From the NCBI RefSeq assembly GCF_002583405.1, contig NZ_BCMJ01000003.1, positions 1 to 64,000 of the forward strand: a stretch of 64,000 bases of DNA. The letters run 5' to 3'. The stretch comes from Secundilactobacillus silagincola (GTDB lineage: Bacteria; Bacillota; Bacilli; Lactobacillales; Lactobacillaceae). The notes beneath the pieces were generated by a model. That model made no database searches. It was not told the origin of the DNA and saw only the letters and a program-made list of their open reading frames with translations. Made by a program: the position numbers and the translations under genes. Within the stretch, counting starts at the first letter, position 1. Each line of letters starts with the position of its first letter. Below, in pieces: positions 25,784 to 35,246 of this stretch.

Positions 25784-26428
25784 TTGAAAGAAGAAATTTC
25801 TGCCAGTTACCGTGACTGGTTAAAGGAACAGGACATGCCTAAGGGGAAACGTTCAGCCATGCTTTCAGCGCTGGAGTTGTTTTCTAAACAGGGTTACGAT
25901 GGCACATCAACTATGGCAATTGCTCAACATGCGGGAATTAGCCAAGCAACGATTTTTAAGTATTTCAAAACCAAGGATGATCTATTACAGGCTATCTTGG
26001 AACCCATGATCAAAAACTTGCTGCCTGAATATCGGGAAGATTTCTTGGCTGATATTCCTGAAACCACGACGTTAAGACAAACCGTTCGTTTTCTCATCCG
26101 TGATCGATATGCCTTTTTGAAGCAAAACAAAGAGGTGGTCATGATTTTCTTCACGCAGGTGATGACCAACACTGATACAAGAACAACGTTTAATCATTTT
26201 ATCAGTGAAACAGCATCAATGTTTATCGATTATGTTTATGACACTCTTAAAAAGAGCGGAGATTTACAAGCCGGTTTGACGCCGGCAGCCGTTCTGCGGA
26301 CGATTGCTGGTCAACTGATGATTTATTTTCTTCAGCGTCAAATTGTACTGCCTGATATGACAGTTGATGAAGATGCCGATTTGCAAACCATTGAGGATTT
26401 GATTGTGAGGGCGTTGAGTAAGAAATAA
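25784..26428 (+). CDS. TetR-family transcriptional regulator
   Basis: The 214-residue protein has a TetR helix-turn-helix (about 20-66): KRSAMLSALELFSKQGYDGTSTMAIAQHAGISQATIFKYFKTKDDLLQAI. The C-terminal ligand domain is variable. TTG appears to be the start, with GGGGGAA upstream. It is the last gene of the exporter operon and probably represses it through the dyads at 23847-23871. Confidence 0.9.
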   Translation: MKEEISASYRDWLKEQDMPKGKRSAMLSALELFSKQGYDGTSTMAIAQHAGISQATIFKYFKTKDDLLQAILEPMIKNLLPEYREDFLADIPETTTLRQTVRFLIRDRYAFLKQNKEVVMIFFTQVMTNTDTRTTFNHFISETASMFIDYVYDTLKKSGDLQAGLTPAAVLRTIAGQLMIYFLQRQIVLPDMTVDEDADLQTIEDLIVRALSKK

Positions 26429-26448
26429 TAACGAAACAATCTAAGATT

Positions 26449-26496
26449 AGTTCTGATATTAATCGATGAAAATCGAGCGATATCAGAACTTTTTAT
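26449..26496 (+). terminator. Terminator of the exporter operon
   Basis: AGTTCTGATAT (26449-26459) pairs with ATATCAGAACT (26480-26490), followed by TTTT. Confidence 0.8.
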
Positions 26497-26698
26497 TTAC
26501 ACTGAAAGTGAAACTAAAGCCGCACAGAGCTTATGGTACAATCTTGTTTTCTGCTAAGTGGAAATATAATCCGGATATATAAGGAAACCCAATGACATTT
26601 GGAATGTATAAAATGCATTATTAAGTACTTCTATTATAATTTTTTAATAATCAATACATTTTATGCCAGTATAAGTACAAACACTTTATAAATGGTAT

Positions 26699-26754
26699 TT
26701 GCAAACGATTGCATAAGATGTTAGCATATTAAATGTAAACGTTTACTTTATAAT
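26699..26754 (+). promoter_or_regulatory. Two cre sites and -10 of the glucoside operon
   Basis: TTGCAAACGATTGCAT (26699-26714) and ATGTAAACGTTTACTT (26733-26748) both match the cre consensus WTGNAANCGNWNNCWW exactly. The second contains the perfect palindrome GTAAACGTTTAC and abuts a -10 TATAAT (26749-26754), so CcpA or a LacI-type repressor bound there would block transcription. The rest of the 390-bp intergenic region holds no gene. Confidence 0.75.
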
Positions 26755-26819
26755 AAATTTTGTGGATCAACTACTAACGACGTCCATGTTTGATATCCAT
26801 AATTTGAGGAGGAAATACA

Positions 26820-28208
26820 ATGGAAACAAACGCAGTGGCGGGTAACGATGATGTCAAAACCGAGTCAAAAAATGTCACTTCTCACTTGCCAAAATTAAAA
26901 CTGAGTACTATTTTCGCAATGACATTTGGGTTCTTCGGGGTCAATATGGCTTTCTCATTGCAACAATCCCAAATGGGTCGAATTTTTCAGACTATAGGAG
27001 CTAATCCCAACAATCTAGGATTTTTCTTCATTTTGCCGCCCTTGGCCGGAATGATCATTCAGCCATTAATTGGGAAATATTCAGATCGAACTTGGACCCG
27101 TTTCGGAAGAAGAATGCCTTATCTATTAGTTGGCGCTCCAGTTGCAGCAATTGTTTTGGTTTTACTTCCTAACGCTGGTTCATTTGGATTTGGCTATGCG
27201 TCAACAGCAGCTCTTTGGTTTGCAGCCATCGCAACACTGTTCATGGATCTCTCTTCCAATGTTTGTATGCAACCATTCAAGATGGTCATTGGTGATATGG
27301 TCAATGAAGACCAGAAAGACATGGCTTGGTCATGGCAGCAGTCATTTTCCAACATGGGTGGTGTGTTAGCAAGTCTGGTGCCATTCTTCTTAGCCTTTAT
27401 TGGTTTATCGAATACTGCGCCAAAGGGTGAAGTGCCTATCACCGTTAAGTTGGCTTATTACTTGGCAGCGGCAGTTTTATTAATTACATCAATTTACACG
27501 ATTGCTAAAGTACACGAATATGATCCCAAAACATATGCGATGTATCATGGCATTGACTTAGCCAATCAGAAGAAACAGCCAAGTCTTTGGACTTTGATTA
27601 AAAAAGCGCCTCGAGTATTCTGGGAAATTTCGATTGTTCAATTCTTTACTTGGTTTGCCATTCTATACTCTTGGACCTACGCGGCTGGCGCAATTTCACT
27701 AAATGTATGGCACACTTCAAACCCATCATCAGCAGGTTATCAAGCTGCTGGTAACTGGTATGGGGTTCTCACTTGTATTCAGGCGGTTGCCTCGGTTCTA
27801 TTTGGTCTTTTAGTTCAAGCCCGAACGAAACCAGAGCACAGAAAGAACTGGTACGTATTTGGACTTCTTGCTGGTGCCTTAGGTTTCATCCTCATTTTCT
27901 TCATTCACAGTAAGTGGTTACTGGTATTACCATTTTGCTTGATTGGGATTACCTACATCACAATGAACACTCAACCGTTCTCCTTGTTAACTGAAGCTTT
28001 GAATGGTGAAAATGAAGGTGCGTACTTAGGATTATTCAACTGTGCAATTTGCTTGCCACAAATTGTAGCATCAGTTTGCAGCTTCTTCATTTTCCCAATG
28101 GTTGGGCACTCAATGCCCGCAATGTTCTTGGTCGGCGGTGTTTCGCTAATTCTGGGTGCATTTTCCGTTCGGTTCATCCATTCAAGAATTAGTGATCAAG
28201 CAGCTTAG
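26820..28208 (+). CDS. GPH-family sugar:cation symporter
   Basis: The 462-residue polytopic protein belongs to the glycoside-pentoside-hexuronide/SLC45-type MFS transporters: LQQSQMGRIFQTIGANPNNLG, then QPLIGKYSDRTWTRFGRRMPYLL (a conserved MFS A-like loop) and a 12-segment layout. It lacks the C-terminal IIA domain of LacS. It heads the glucosidase, fructokinase and mannitol dehydrogenase cluster, so it should import a fructose-containing glucoside by symport. A GAGGAGG ribosome site precedes the ATG. Confidence 0.88.
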   Translation: METNAVAGNDDVKTESKNVTSHLPKLKLSTIFAMTFGFFGVNMAFSLQQSQMGRIFQTIGANPNNLGFFFILPPLAGMIIQPLIGKYSDRTWTRFGRRMPYLLVGAPVAAIVLVLLPNAGSFGFGYASTAALWFAAIATLFMDLSSNVCMQPFKMVIGDMVNEDQKDMAWSWQQSFSNMGGVLASLVPFFLAFIGLSNTAPKGEVPITVKLAYYLAAAVLLITSIYTIAKVHEYDPKTYAMYHGIDLANQKKQPSLWTLIKKAPRVFWEISIVQFFTWFAILYSWTYAAGAISLNVWHTSNPSSAGYQAAGNWYGVLTCIQAVASVLFGLLVQARTKPEHRKNWYVFGLLAGALGFILIFFIHSKWLLVLPFCLIGITYITMNTQPFSLLTEALNGENEGAYLGLFNCAICLPQIVASVCSFFIFPMVGHSMPAMFLVGGVSLILGAFSVRFIHSRISDQAA

Positions 28209-28256
28209 CGATGAATGATTCTATAAAATGAATAATACCTTTTAGGAGGAATTAAA

Positions 28257-29930
28257 TTGACTAAAAATAAATGGTGGCAAAATGCCGTAATTTATCAAAT
28301 TTACCCACAAAGTTTTCAAGACAGTAACAATGATGGTATTGGTGACCTGCACGGGATTATTAAACGGTTACCTTACCTTAAAAAATTAGGCGTTGATGTG
28401 CTGTGGTTAAACCCAATCTATCAATCGCCGTTAAAAGATAATGGGTATGATATTGCGGATTATAAGAAGATCCTACCAGAATATGGCACAATGTCAGACT
28501 TTGATGATTTATTGAAAGCAGTTCACGCTCACGGCTTGAAATTACTGATGGATTTAGTCGTTAACCATACTTCTGATCAACATCAGTGGTTCCAGGAAAG
28601 TAAAAAGTCTAAAGATAATAAATATGCCGATTATTATATGTGGCGTGATCCAGTTGATGGCCATGAACCCAATAATTGGCACGCTGCTTTTGGCGGCAGT
28701 GCATGGACATATGTGCCAGAGCGTGGTCAATACTATTTGCACTTATTTGCGCCTGGTCAACCAGATTTAAACTGGGAGAATCCTGAGGTCAGAGAATCGG
28801 TTTGGGATATCATGCGATTCTGGTTGGATAAGGGAATCGATGGTTTCAGAATGGATGTTATTAACTTAATTTCGAAGCCAGCTGGTTTACCTGATGCACC
28901 AGAACCCGGCACTTATCCGTTAACCGAGGGCTTGGTTGCCGATGGACCTAAATTAAACGATTATCTCCAAGAAATGAACGAGAAAGTACTTTCTCACTAT
29001 GATGTCATGACAGTGGGTGAAATGCCAAGTTCAACGCCGGAGGATGCCATTAATTATACTGGTCTCGACAGTCATGAGTTGAACATGGTCTTCCAGTTTC
29101 AGCACGTTGCTTTGGAACCGAATCCGGATAAAAGACTTGGTAAGTGGAATGATCAACCAGTTAAACTACCTGAGTTGAAGAACGCCTTATCGCGTTGGCA
29201 AAAAGCTTTAGATGGCAAAGGTTGGAACAGTTTGTACTGGAACAACCACGATCAGCCAAGAGCGGTGTCAAGATTTGCTAACGATGACCCTAAGTATCGT
29301 GTTCGGGCTGCCAAAATGCTTGGAACAACGCTGCATATGATGCAGGGGACACCATTTGTCTTCGAAGGTGAAGAATTAGGGATGGCCAACGTACATTACA
29401 CAGCTATTGATCAGTATGAAGACTTAGAGTCCATTAACGCCTACCGTGAATTGGTTACCGAGAAGAAATTAGTTGATGGACCGACGATGTTGAAGTATTT
29501 GTCAAATATGTCGCGAGATAACGCGCGGACGCCAATGCCATGGAATGATGGTGAGAATGCCGGGTTCTCCGACGTTAAGCCTTGGTTTGCATTGAATCCT
29601 ACTTATAAGGAAATTAATACCGAGAATGAAGTTAACGATAAGGATTCGGTCTTCTACCATTATCAAAAGCTAATTCAACTCCGTCATGATTCTGATTTGA
29701 TCAAGTTTGGTACTTACGAAGAAATTGATCCCGAAGATGCGCAAGTATTTGCCTATCGTCGTCACTATCAAGGAAAGACGTTGTTAGTGATGAGTAACTT
29801 TACTGCTGATACTGTTAAACGCGATTATGGTCAGCAAGAAGCCGATGAGTTAGTGATCAGTAATTACGATGATGATAAGGGCAAGGAGTTACGGCCATAC
29901 GAAAGTAAAGTTTATCTGATCAATGATTAA
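28257..29930 (+). CDS. GH13 alpha-glucosidase, oligo-1,6-glucosidase type
   Basis: TTG start follows AGGAGG, giving 557 residues of a GH13 subfamily-31 type enzyme. Motifs: an N-terminal YQIYPQSFQDSNNDGIGDL calcium-site block, nucleophile Asp200 in GFRMDVIN, acid/base Glu255 in VGEMP, and Asp332 in NNHDQPR. The residue after the nucleophile is Val201, which in this family favours alpha-1,6 linkages (oligo-1,6-glucosidase, isomaltase) over alpha-1,4 (Thr). Cytoplasmic, no signal peptide. With the fructokinase and mannitol dehydrogenase downstream, isomaltulose or another sucrose isomer is a plausible substrate. Confidence 0.88.
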   Translation: MTKNKWWQNAVIYQIYPQSFQDSNNDGIGDLHGIIKRLPYLKKLGVDVLWLNPIYQSPLKDNGYDIADYKKILPEYGTMSDFDDLLKAVHAHGLKLLMDLVVNHTSDQHQWFQESKKSKDNKYADYYMWRDPVDGHEPNNWHAAFGGSAWTYVPERGQYYLHLFAPGQPDLNWENPEVRESVWDIMRFWLDKGIDGFRMDVINLISKPAGLPDAPEPGTYPLTEGLVADGPKLNDYLQEMNEKVLSHYDVMTVGEMPSSTPEDAINYTGLDSHELNMVFQFQHVALEPNPDKRLGKWNDQPVKLPELKNALSRWQKALDGKGWNSLYWNNHDQPRAVSRFANDDPKYRVRAAKMLGTTLHMMQGTPFVFEGEELGMANVHYTAIDQYEDLESINAYRELVTEKKLVDGPTMLKYLSNMSRDNARTPMPWNDGENAGFSDVKPWFALNPTYKEINTENEVNDKDSVFYHYQKLIQLRHDSDLIKFGTYEEIDPEDAQVFAYRRHYQGKTLLVMSNFTADTVKRDYGQQEADELVISNYDDDKGKELRPYESKVYLIND

Positions 29931-29996
29931 TTCTTTTAAACTAATTTGTTCCTAAATTTAGAAATGAAAGAGCTAAATCATAAACCCGAACAAAAG

Positions 29997-30033
29997 ATCG
30001 TCGAGAGACTGGATTTAAATTCTCGGCGATTTT
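29997..30033 (+). terminator. Hairpin between glucosidase and fructokinase
   Basis: ATCGTCGAGA (29997-30006) pairs with TCTCGGCGAT (30021-30030, one wobble), then TTT. It may attenuate transcription inside the locus rather than end it fully. Confidence 0.6.
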
Positions 30034-30118
30034 GTGTGCGCAGCGCAGCGATTATTCAGCTGCTATTGAAACTGAACAACCACAGAATTAAATTAGAGTT
30101 TAAAGAGTGGTGAATTGA

Positions 30119-31015
30119 ATGTTATTAGGGAGTATTGAAGCAGGTGGCACCAAATTTGTTGCTGCAGTGGGAAATGAACAATACCAGGTGCAAGAAAAAA
30201 TACAGTACCCGACTACAACTCCAAGGGAAACAATTCAAAAATCAATCAATTTCTTTAAGAAATTTTCTGATTTGCGAGGGATTTCAGTTGCTTCATTTGG
30301 ACCAATTGAAATTCGTAAAAATGCGACTTTTTATGGTTATGTTACAGATACACCCAAACCTGGCTGGTCTCATACGAATTTCTTAGGCATGTTAAGAAGT
30401 GCCTTAGACGTTCCAATGTATTGGACAACAGATGTCAACGGTTCAGCATATGGTGAGTATATATTGGCAATGCGGCTTAATCAAAAACTTGAAGCGTTAA
30501 CCTATTACACTATTGGAACCGGAGTTGGTGCTGGAACGGTACTAGATGGCAAGTTTATTGGTACCTTAGGCCATCCTGAGATTGGTCATGTCCGTTTGAA
30601 GCGGCATCCGGATGATTTGTCTTTCAAGGGCATCTGCCCATATCACGGAGATTGTTTAGAAGGATTGGTTGCTGGTCCAACTTTTGAAGCACGATTAGGT
30701 AAGAAAGGCCAAGATATTCCATTAACAGATCATGTGTGGGACATTATGGCTTACTATGTTGCACAGGCCGCTTTACAGACAACATTGCAGCTTCGCCCAC
30801 AAAAGATTGTTTTTGGTGGTGGGGTCGTCAGCGAAGAATTTCTGAAGAAGGTTCGTAAAGAATTCACTGTTTTAATGAATAATTACATCGATGTTGGTGA
30901 TTTGGAAGACTACATCACTATGCCATTGGCGAAGAATAATGGTTCTGCTACAATTGGTAACTTTGCTTTAGCTTTGAAAGAGGTTAATCGGGTTAGCCGA
31001 TTAGAAATTTTGTAA
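30119..31015 (+). CDS. ROK-family fructokinase
   Basis: The 298-residue protein opens with GSIEAGGTKFVAAVG (nucleotide-site motif), contains TIGTGVGAGTVLDG, and has the zinc site of ROK fructokinases: GHPEIGHVRLKRHPDD followed by GICPYHGDCLEGLVAGP. It phosphorylates fructose to fructose-6-phosphate in the cytoplasm. Start is ATG after AGAGTGGTG. Mannitol dehydrogenase begins 11 bp after its stop, so fructose released from the imported glucoside can go either to the kinase or to reduction. Confidence 0.9.
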   Translation: MLLGSIEAGGTKFVAAVGNEQYQVQEKIQYPTTTPRETIQKSINFFKKFSDLRGISVASFGPIEIRKNATFYGYVTDTPKPGWSHTNFLGMLRSALDVPMYWTTDVNGSAYGEYILAMRLNQKLEALTYYTIGTGVGAGTVLDGKFIGTLGHPEIGHVRLKRHPDDLSFKGICPYHGDCLEGLVAGPTFEARLGKKGQDIPLTDHVWDIMAYYVAQAALQTTLQLRPQKIVFGGGVVSEEFLKKVRKEFTVLMNNYIDVGDLEDYITMPLAKNNGSATIGNFALALKEVNRVSRLEIL

Positions 31016-31026
31016 GGAGATTACGT

Positions 31027-32037
31027 ATGAAGAGTTTAGTACTTACTGGGACTAAGAGAATGGAAATTAAGGAATATGATAAACCCCAGCCCAAAGAGAA
31101 TGAAATTTTAATTCACACAGCCTATGCCGGCATTTGTGGGACCGACCACGCTCTGTACAACGGTCTTCCAGGCTCAGCCAATGCAGTTCCACCAATCGTT
31201 TTAGGACACGAAAATTCAGGTATTGTTGAAGCTTTAGGAAGTGGTGTTGAAAACTTTAAAGTTGGTGATCGTGTTACTATCGATCCAAACATATACTGCG
31301 GTAAGTGCTTTTATTGTCGAACAGATCGGCCAGAATTATGTGATAGTCTTTCAGCTGTTGGTGTCACTCGTGACGGTGGATTAGAAGAGTATTTCACTGC
31401 TCCAGCACAGGTGGTTTATCATTTACCTGATAGTGTGTCATTAAAAGCTGGCGCTATTATTGAACCCCTGTCATGTGCGGTTCATGGTGTTCAACTTTTA
31501 AAGTTGTCGCCGTATCAAAAGACACTAGTGATTGGCGATGGTTTCATGGGTCAGTTGTTTGTTCAGCTTCTTCAAGCATATGGTGCTTACCAAGTTGACT
31601 TGGCTGGGATTATTGATTCTAAATTAAAACTGAATAAGGATAAATTTGGTGTTACCAACATTTATAACACGACACGCGATAAAATTCCGAGTGACTACGA
31701 TGTTGTTATTGAAGCTGTTGGTTTGCCCCAGACTCAAGAAGAAGCAGTCGAGGCTACTCGTAAGGGTGCACAAGTGTTGATGTTTGGAGTAGGTAAACCT
31801 AACCAGTATTTCCAAATGAATACCTATGAGGTTTATCAAAAACAATTGACTATTCAAGGCTCATTCATTAACCCAAACGCATTTGAGGATGCAATTGCGC
31901 TTCTTGCCAGTGGAAAAGTTAATCCATTACCACTAATTAGTCATGAGCTGGAACTTACACAAGTTGCTGATGTATTGGAAGATAAGGTTCCTGATGTTTC
32001 GAAAGCGGTTGTGAAAGTTAGTGTGAGTGAAGGATAG
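31027..32037 (+). CDS. Mannitol 2-dehydrogenase (MDR family)
   Basis: The 336-residue zinc-dependent medium-chain dehydrogenase closely resembles heterofermentative lactic acid bacterial mannitol dehydrogenases. Catalytic zinc ligands appear in YAGICGTDHAL and GHENSG, the structural zinc cysteines in YCGKCFYCRTDRPELC, and the nucleotide motif in VIGDGFMGQLF. It reduces fructose to mannitol with NADH, which lets heterofermenters regenerate NAD+. A GTAAGGAG ribosome site precedes the ATG. A bidirectional terminator follows. Confidence 0.88.
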   Translation: MKSLVLTGTKRMEIKEYDKPQPKENEILIHTAYAGICGTDHALYNGLPGSANAVPPIVLGHENSGIVEALGSGVENFKVGDRVTIDPNIYCGKCFYCRTDRPELCDSLSAVGVTRDGGLEEYFTAPAQVVYHLPDSVSLKAGAIIEPLSCAVHGVQLLKLSPYQKTLVIGDGFMGQLFVQLLQAYGAYQVDLAGIIDSKLKLNKDKFGVTNIYNTTRDKIPSDYDVVIEAVGLPQTQEEAVEATRKGAQVLMFGVGKPNQYFQMNTYEVYQKQLTIQGSFINPNAFEDAIALLASGKVNPLPLISHELELTQVADVLEDKVPDVSKAVVKVSVSEG

Positions 32038-32119
32038 TAAAATTTTATGCGGGGAGTTTCAAAATAATCCCCAATACTTGCTGTACTTTGTAACAATGGT
32101 GTTCATTTAATGTAAACAA

Positions 32120-32162
32120 AAAGGACTTGAATGTCAGCAATAGGCTGATATTCAAGTCCTTT
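32120..32162. terminator. Bidirectional terminator
   Basis: AAAGGACTTGAAT (32120-32132) pairs with ATTCAAGTCCTTT (32150-32162), with inner GTCAGC/GCTGAT pairing. It separates the mannitol operon from the converging efflux genes. Confidence 0.9.
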
Positions 32163-32167
32163 AAGGT

Positions 32168-33742
32168 TTAATCCTGTTTTCTAATCGTAATATCTGCCGA
32201 CTTAGGATTGCGTTGCAAGAGCAAAGCTGCAGCAATACCACCAATGACAACAATGATTGCAGAACCAATTGCTACGGCCGTCATACCGTTGTCATAAGCT
32301 TTGATGACGATTTGCTGGAAATCATGGGCAAACGGTGCGTGGCTAACTCGACTGGGAAAAGCAATTCCATGCCCTGAAAATGGACCGGCATCGATGAGTG
32401 CTTTTTTAAGGCCGCTTAGTGCCTGAACAGGGAGGTTTAGTGAAGAAAGATGACCATTCAAGTAAGTTTCGTATTGATTATCCTGAATCAATCCCAGACC
32501 AACCACGCCGATGGTAGTTCCTAGTTGACGGAACACGTTTAGCAGGCCCGAAGCCATGCCCATTTCATTTGCCTGAATCCCTTCCATACCAGCTGTGTTT
32601 AGTAGCGGGTTGACCATCCCGTTAGTAATTCCCATCAAAACCATGCCAGGCCAAAGATCAACAAAGCTGACTGTCGGACTGATTGCGCGCGCCATGAGCC
32701 AAAAGCCTAAACCGCCGATGAAAAGGCTGATACTGATCATCCACTTCTTCGAATATCGGGCACTTAAAATGCCAACGATTGGACCGAGAATCAGTGACCA
32801 GACACTAATAGTTAATTGCCGCAAACCAGTTTGGGTGGCTGAGTAACCGATGTAATTTTGCATCAGTGCGGTTAAGAAGGTGTTGTACGCGTAGATACCA
32901 GAGCCTAAAGCGAAGGCGACAATCACCACGCCAATAAAATGCGGTTTCTTAAACATACTAAGGTTGACCATCGGATCCTTGATCTTAGCTTCAGCAATGA
33001 TAAAGATGATCATCACAATCAGGCCGCCAACTAGCCAGCCACTGACACGAAGATCCGTCCAGTTCCAATGTGGATGGCCTTCTTTGACGATCAATCCGTA
33101 AATAATAGCAAATAACCCAGCTGCTGAGAGCAGCATCCCAAGTAGGTCGATTTTTTGATTCTTGCCGTAACTCGGGGTTTCCTTCACGTAAATCACGGTC
33201 AGGATTACCGCAAGGATGCCGAAGGGGACGTTCACGTAGAAAATGGCTGGCCAACTGAAATGCTCTACTAGGTAACCACCAATCAATGGTCCAGAGGCAG
33301 ATGAGACACCGATAATTGATCCAAGGATGCCAAGGGCTAACCCGCGATCTTTACCCTCAAAGTTAGAAGCGACCAGCGCCATTGATAATGACATCATGCC
33401 GGCGCCACCGATGGCTTGAACACCTCGACCAATATCCAAAATTAAGAGGCTAGAAGCCATACCATTGACGGCTGAAGCTAATACGAATAAGACTAATGAA
33501 CCTAAGAAGATTTTCTTTCTACCATACATGTCGCCCAGTTTGGACATGATCATGAGGGTGACAGCATACACTAGGGTATAGGCGTTTAAAACCCATTGTA
33601 AATCGGTAAAAGTGGTATTGAAGTCACGAACCATGGTTGGTAATGCAACGTTGACTACCGTTACGTCTAGCAATCCCATGAAGACACCAAGCCCCATGGC
33701 CGCTAGGGCGATCCATTGTTTGACACTAGTTTTTTGAGTCAT
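32168..33742 (-). CDS. DHA2-family MFS multidrug transporter (14 TMS)
   Basis: The 524-residue protein has the 14-segment layout of DHA2 drug:H+ antiporters: LDVTVVNVALPTMVRDF (motif D1) in TM1, then SKLGDMYGRKKIF (motif A), and the LGSIIGVSSASGPLIGGYLVEHF block (motif C). It overlaps the upstream PadR gene by 17 bp and is therefore co-transcribed with it and probably repressed by it. Substrates are unknown. Confidence 0.92.
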   Translation of the reverse strand: MTQKTSVKQWIALAAMGLGVFMGLLDVTVVNVALPTMVRDFNTTFTDLQWVLNAYTLVYAVTLMIMSKLGDMYGRKKIFLGSLVLFVLASAVNGMASSLLILDIGRGVQAIGGAGMMSLSMALVASNFEGKDRGLALGILGSIIGVSSASGPLIGGYLVEHFSWPAIFYVNVPFGILAVILTVIYVKETPSYGKNQKIDLLGMLLSAAGLFAIIYGLIVKEGHPHWNWTDLRVSGWLVGGLIVMIIFIIAEAKIKDPMVNLSMFKKPHFIGVVIVAFALGSGIYAYNTFLTALMQNYIGYSATQTGLRQLTISVWSLILGPIVGILSARYSKKWMISISLFIGGLGFWLMARAISPTVSFVDLWPGMVLMGITNGMVNPLLNTAGMEGIQANEMGMASGLLNVFRQLGTTIGVVGLGLIQDNQYETYLNGHLSSLNLPVQALSGLKKALIDAGPFSGHGIAFPSRVSHAPFAHDFQQIVIKAYDNGMTAVAIGSAIIVVIGGIAAALLLQRNPKSADITIRKQD

Positions 33743-34292
33743 TTTTTTGCTCCTTATTTTGAATTTCTACTAAATATTTAGTGATCCAGGTTTGCTTAGC
33801 CTGACAAATGGTAATACTCAGCTCGATTGAACGAATACCAGCATGAATAGCTGCTGTATTGGATTCATTTGCCGTTAATAATTGTAATAAGTGCTGATGA
33901 ACATCTTTATAAATATTGAGATCTTCCTGAACTTTATTCGCGTAATCCTGTAAAATTTGCCGTTGCTCTTTTGTATCAACCGCAAACAAACCACGAAACT
34001 TAAACCGGTAAATGGACTCGTTACGGGCATTATCTGGTACCGGCTGCTGCATCAATTCATAGAAATGCGTTTTACCAGCTTCAGTAATACGTGCAAGTTT
34101 CTTATTTCGTGGATCCTTTGGTTCTTCGATATAGATAATCTCGCCTTCGTCTGCCAATTTTGAAAGCAGCGGATACATGACACCGTTTGAAAGTTTGCGC
34201 CGCGGAACCAGCGCGCTGCCTAAGACGTTTCGTAGTTTGTAACCCGACATGTCACGGGACATGAGCATGCCAAGGACTAGTAATTCGTACAT
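33726..34292 (-). CDS. PadR-family transcriptional regulator
   Basis: The 188-residue protein starts with the PadR winged helix MYELLVLGMLMSRDMSGYKLRNVL, then SNGVMYPLLSKLADEGEI and a wing, followed by a C-terminal helical domain of the Vir_act_alpha_C type (about 95-185) used for dimerisation. It is the first gene of a two-gene unit with the DHA2 transporter. PadR proteins usually repress efflux or phenolic acid genes and are relieved by an aromatic ligand. A TAGGAGG ribosome site precedes the ATG. Confidence 0.92.
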   Translation of the reverse strand: MYELLVLGMLMSRDMSGYKLRNVLGSALVPRRKLSNGVMYPLLSKLADEGEIIYIEEPKDPRNKKLARITEAGKTHFYELMQQPVPDNARNESIYRFKFRGLFAVDTKEQRQILQDYANKVQEDLNIYKDVHQHLLQLLTANESNTAAIHAGIRSIELSITICQAKQTWITKYLVEIQNKEQKNDSKN

Positions 34293-34619
34293 AATACCTC
34301 CTATAGGTCAGAGCGACTTATCGAGTATAGGTCGTATAGACATATGATGCAAGAAAAACTTTTAAGTGGAACAATATTTCATTCAAGAGATGACTTGTTA
34401 ATATTGCAATAAACAGTCATTCCAAAAATATATAAAATTTTCTTTATAAAGAGAATTTTAATTAAAATATTGGCCCATTCGTGTTATCATATTAGACAAG
34501 TAAAGGTTTGAATTTGTATGTATATTGTTTCACAAAAGGTCCTTGCAATTGAGCAACCATGATTACTTTTATTTGCTCAATGAATTTTTCTGAGGCCGTT
34601 AGAAAGGGTGAATAAACAG
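34293..34619. other. Divergent intergenic region with leader hairpin
   Basis: No gene is seen in these 327 bp. ATTGAGCAA (34548-34556) pairs perfectly with TTGCTCAAT (34573-34581) across a 16-nt loop, just upstream of the flavin reductase pair. It may be an operator or an mRNA leader structure. The ribosome site AGAAAGGG (34601-34608) follows. Confidence 0.5.
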
Positions 34620-35246
34620 ATGAAAAAGTTTGTGGCACTTGTTGGTACCAATACTGTTAAATCAACTAATCGTAAGTTATTGAAGTATATGCAAAAGCGG
34701 TACGCGGAAGACGCTGAGATTGAAGTTGTTGAATTGAAGGGTTTGCCGATTTTTAAAAAAACCGAAGAAGTTTTCATTCCGCAACAAGCACGCGACATTG
34801 CTGAAAAAATCGATGCGTCTGATGGTGTGATTATCGGGACGCCAGAATACGATCATTCCATTCCAGCACTGTTATCCAGCGCGTTAGCTTGGCTGTCTTA
34901 TGGTATTCATCCATTAATGGATAAACCTGTGATGATTGTTGGAACGTCATACGGGACTTTGGGAGCTTCTAGAGCCCAAGCCCAGTTACGCCAGATTTTG
35001 GATTCTCCTGAATTAAAGGCTACTGTTTTACCTAGTTCCGAATTTTTACTAGGGCACTCACTGCAGGCTTTTGATGAAAATGGCGATTTAGTTTCAGCCA
35101 CTGAGTCACAGAAGCTAGATGGTTTATTCGATGACTTTTTGGAATTTGTTGCTTTAACTGAGCAGCTCGATAATTCGAAGAAGTTACATGAACAAGAAGC
35201 GGCTAACTTTACTTGGGACAACGGCACAACGGGAGATGATAAATAA
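34620..35246 (+). CDS. NAD(P)H-dependent FMN reductase-like flavoprotein
   Basis: ATG at 34620 is chosen because AGAAAGGG ends 11 nt upstream, while the in-frame GTG at 34608 overlaps it, giving 208 residues. The protein is a flavodoxin-like FMN_red domain: VALVGTNTVKSTNRKLL (FMN phosphate site), GTPEYDHSIPALLSSAL and a C-terminal extension rich in acidic residues. It lacks the DxxTGAS flavinylation motif found in its neighbour. It overlaps the next gene by 1 bp (TAATG), so the two are translationally coupled. It is related to domain 1 of the 18676 protein. Confidence 0.85.
   Translation: MKKFVALVGTNTVKSTNRKLLKYMQKRYAEDAEIEVVELKGLPIFKKTEEVFIPQQARDIAEKIDASDGVIIGTPEYDHSIPALLSSALAWLSYGIHPLMDKPVMIVGTSYGTLGASRAQAQLRQILDSPELKATVLPSSEFLLGHSLQAFDENGDLVSATESQKLDGLFDDFLEFVALTEQLDNSKKLHEQEAANFTWDNGTTGDDK

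Noticed and set aside
34561-34581. Intrinsic terminator at the leader hairpin of the flavin reductase pair
   Set aside because: The stem is perfect but the following T run is short and interrupted, and the genes follow directly. An operator or leader structure is more likely.
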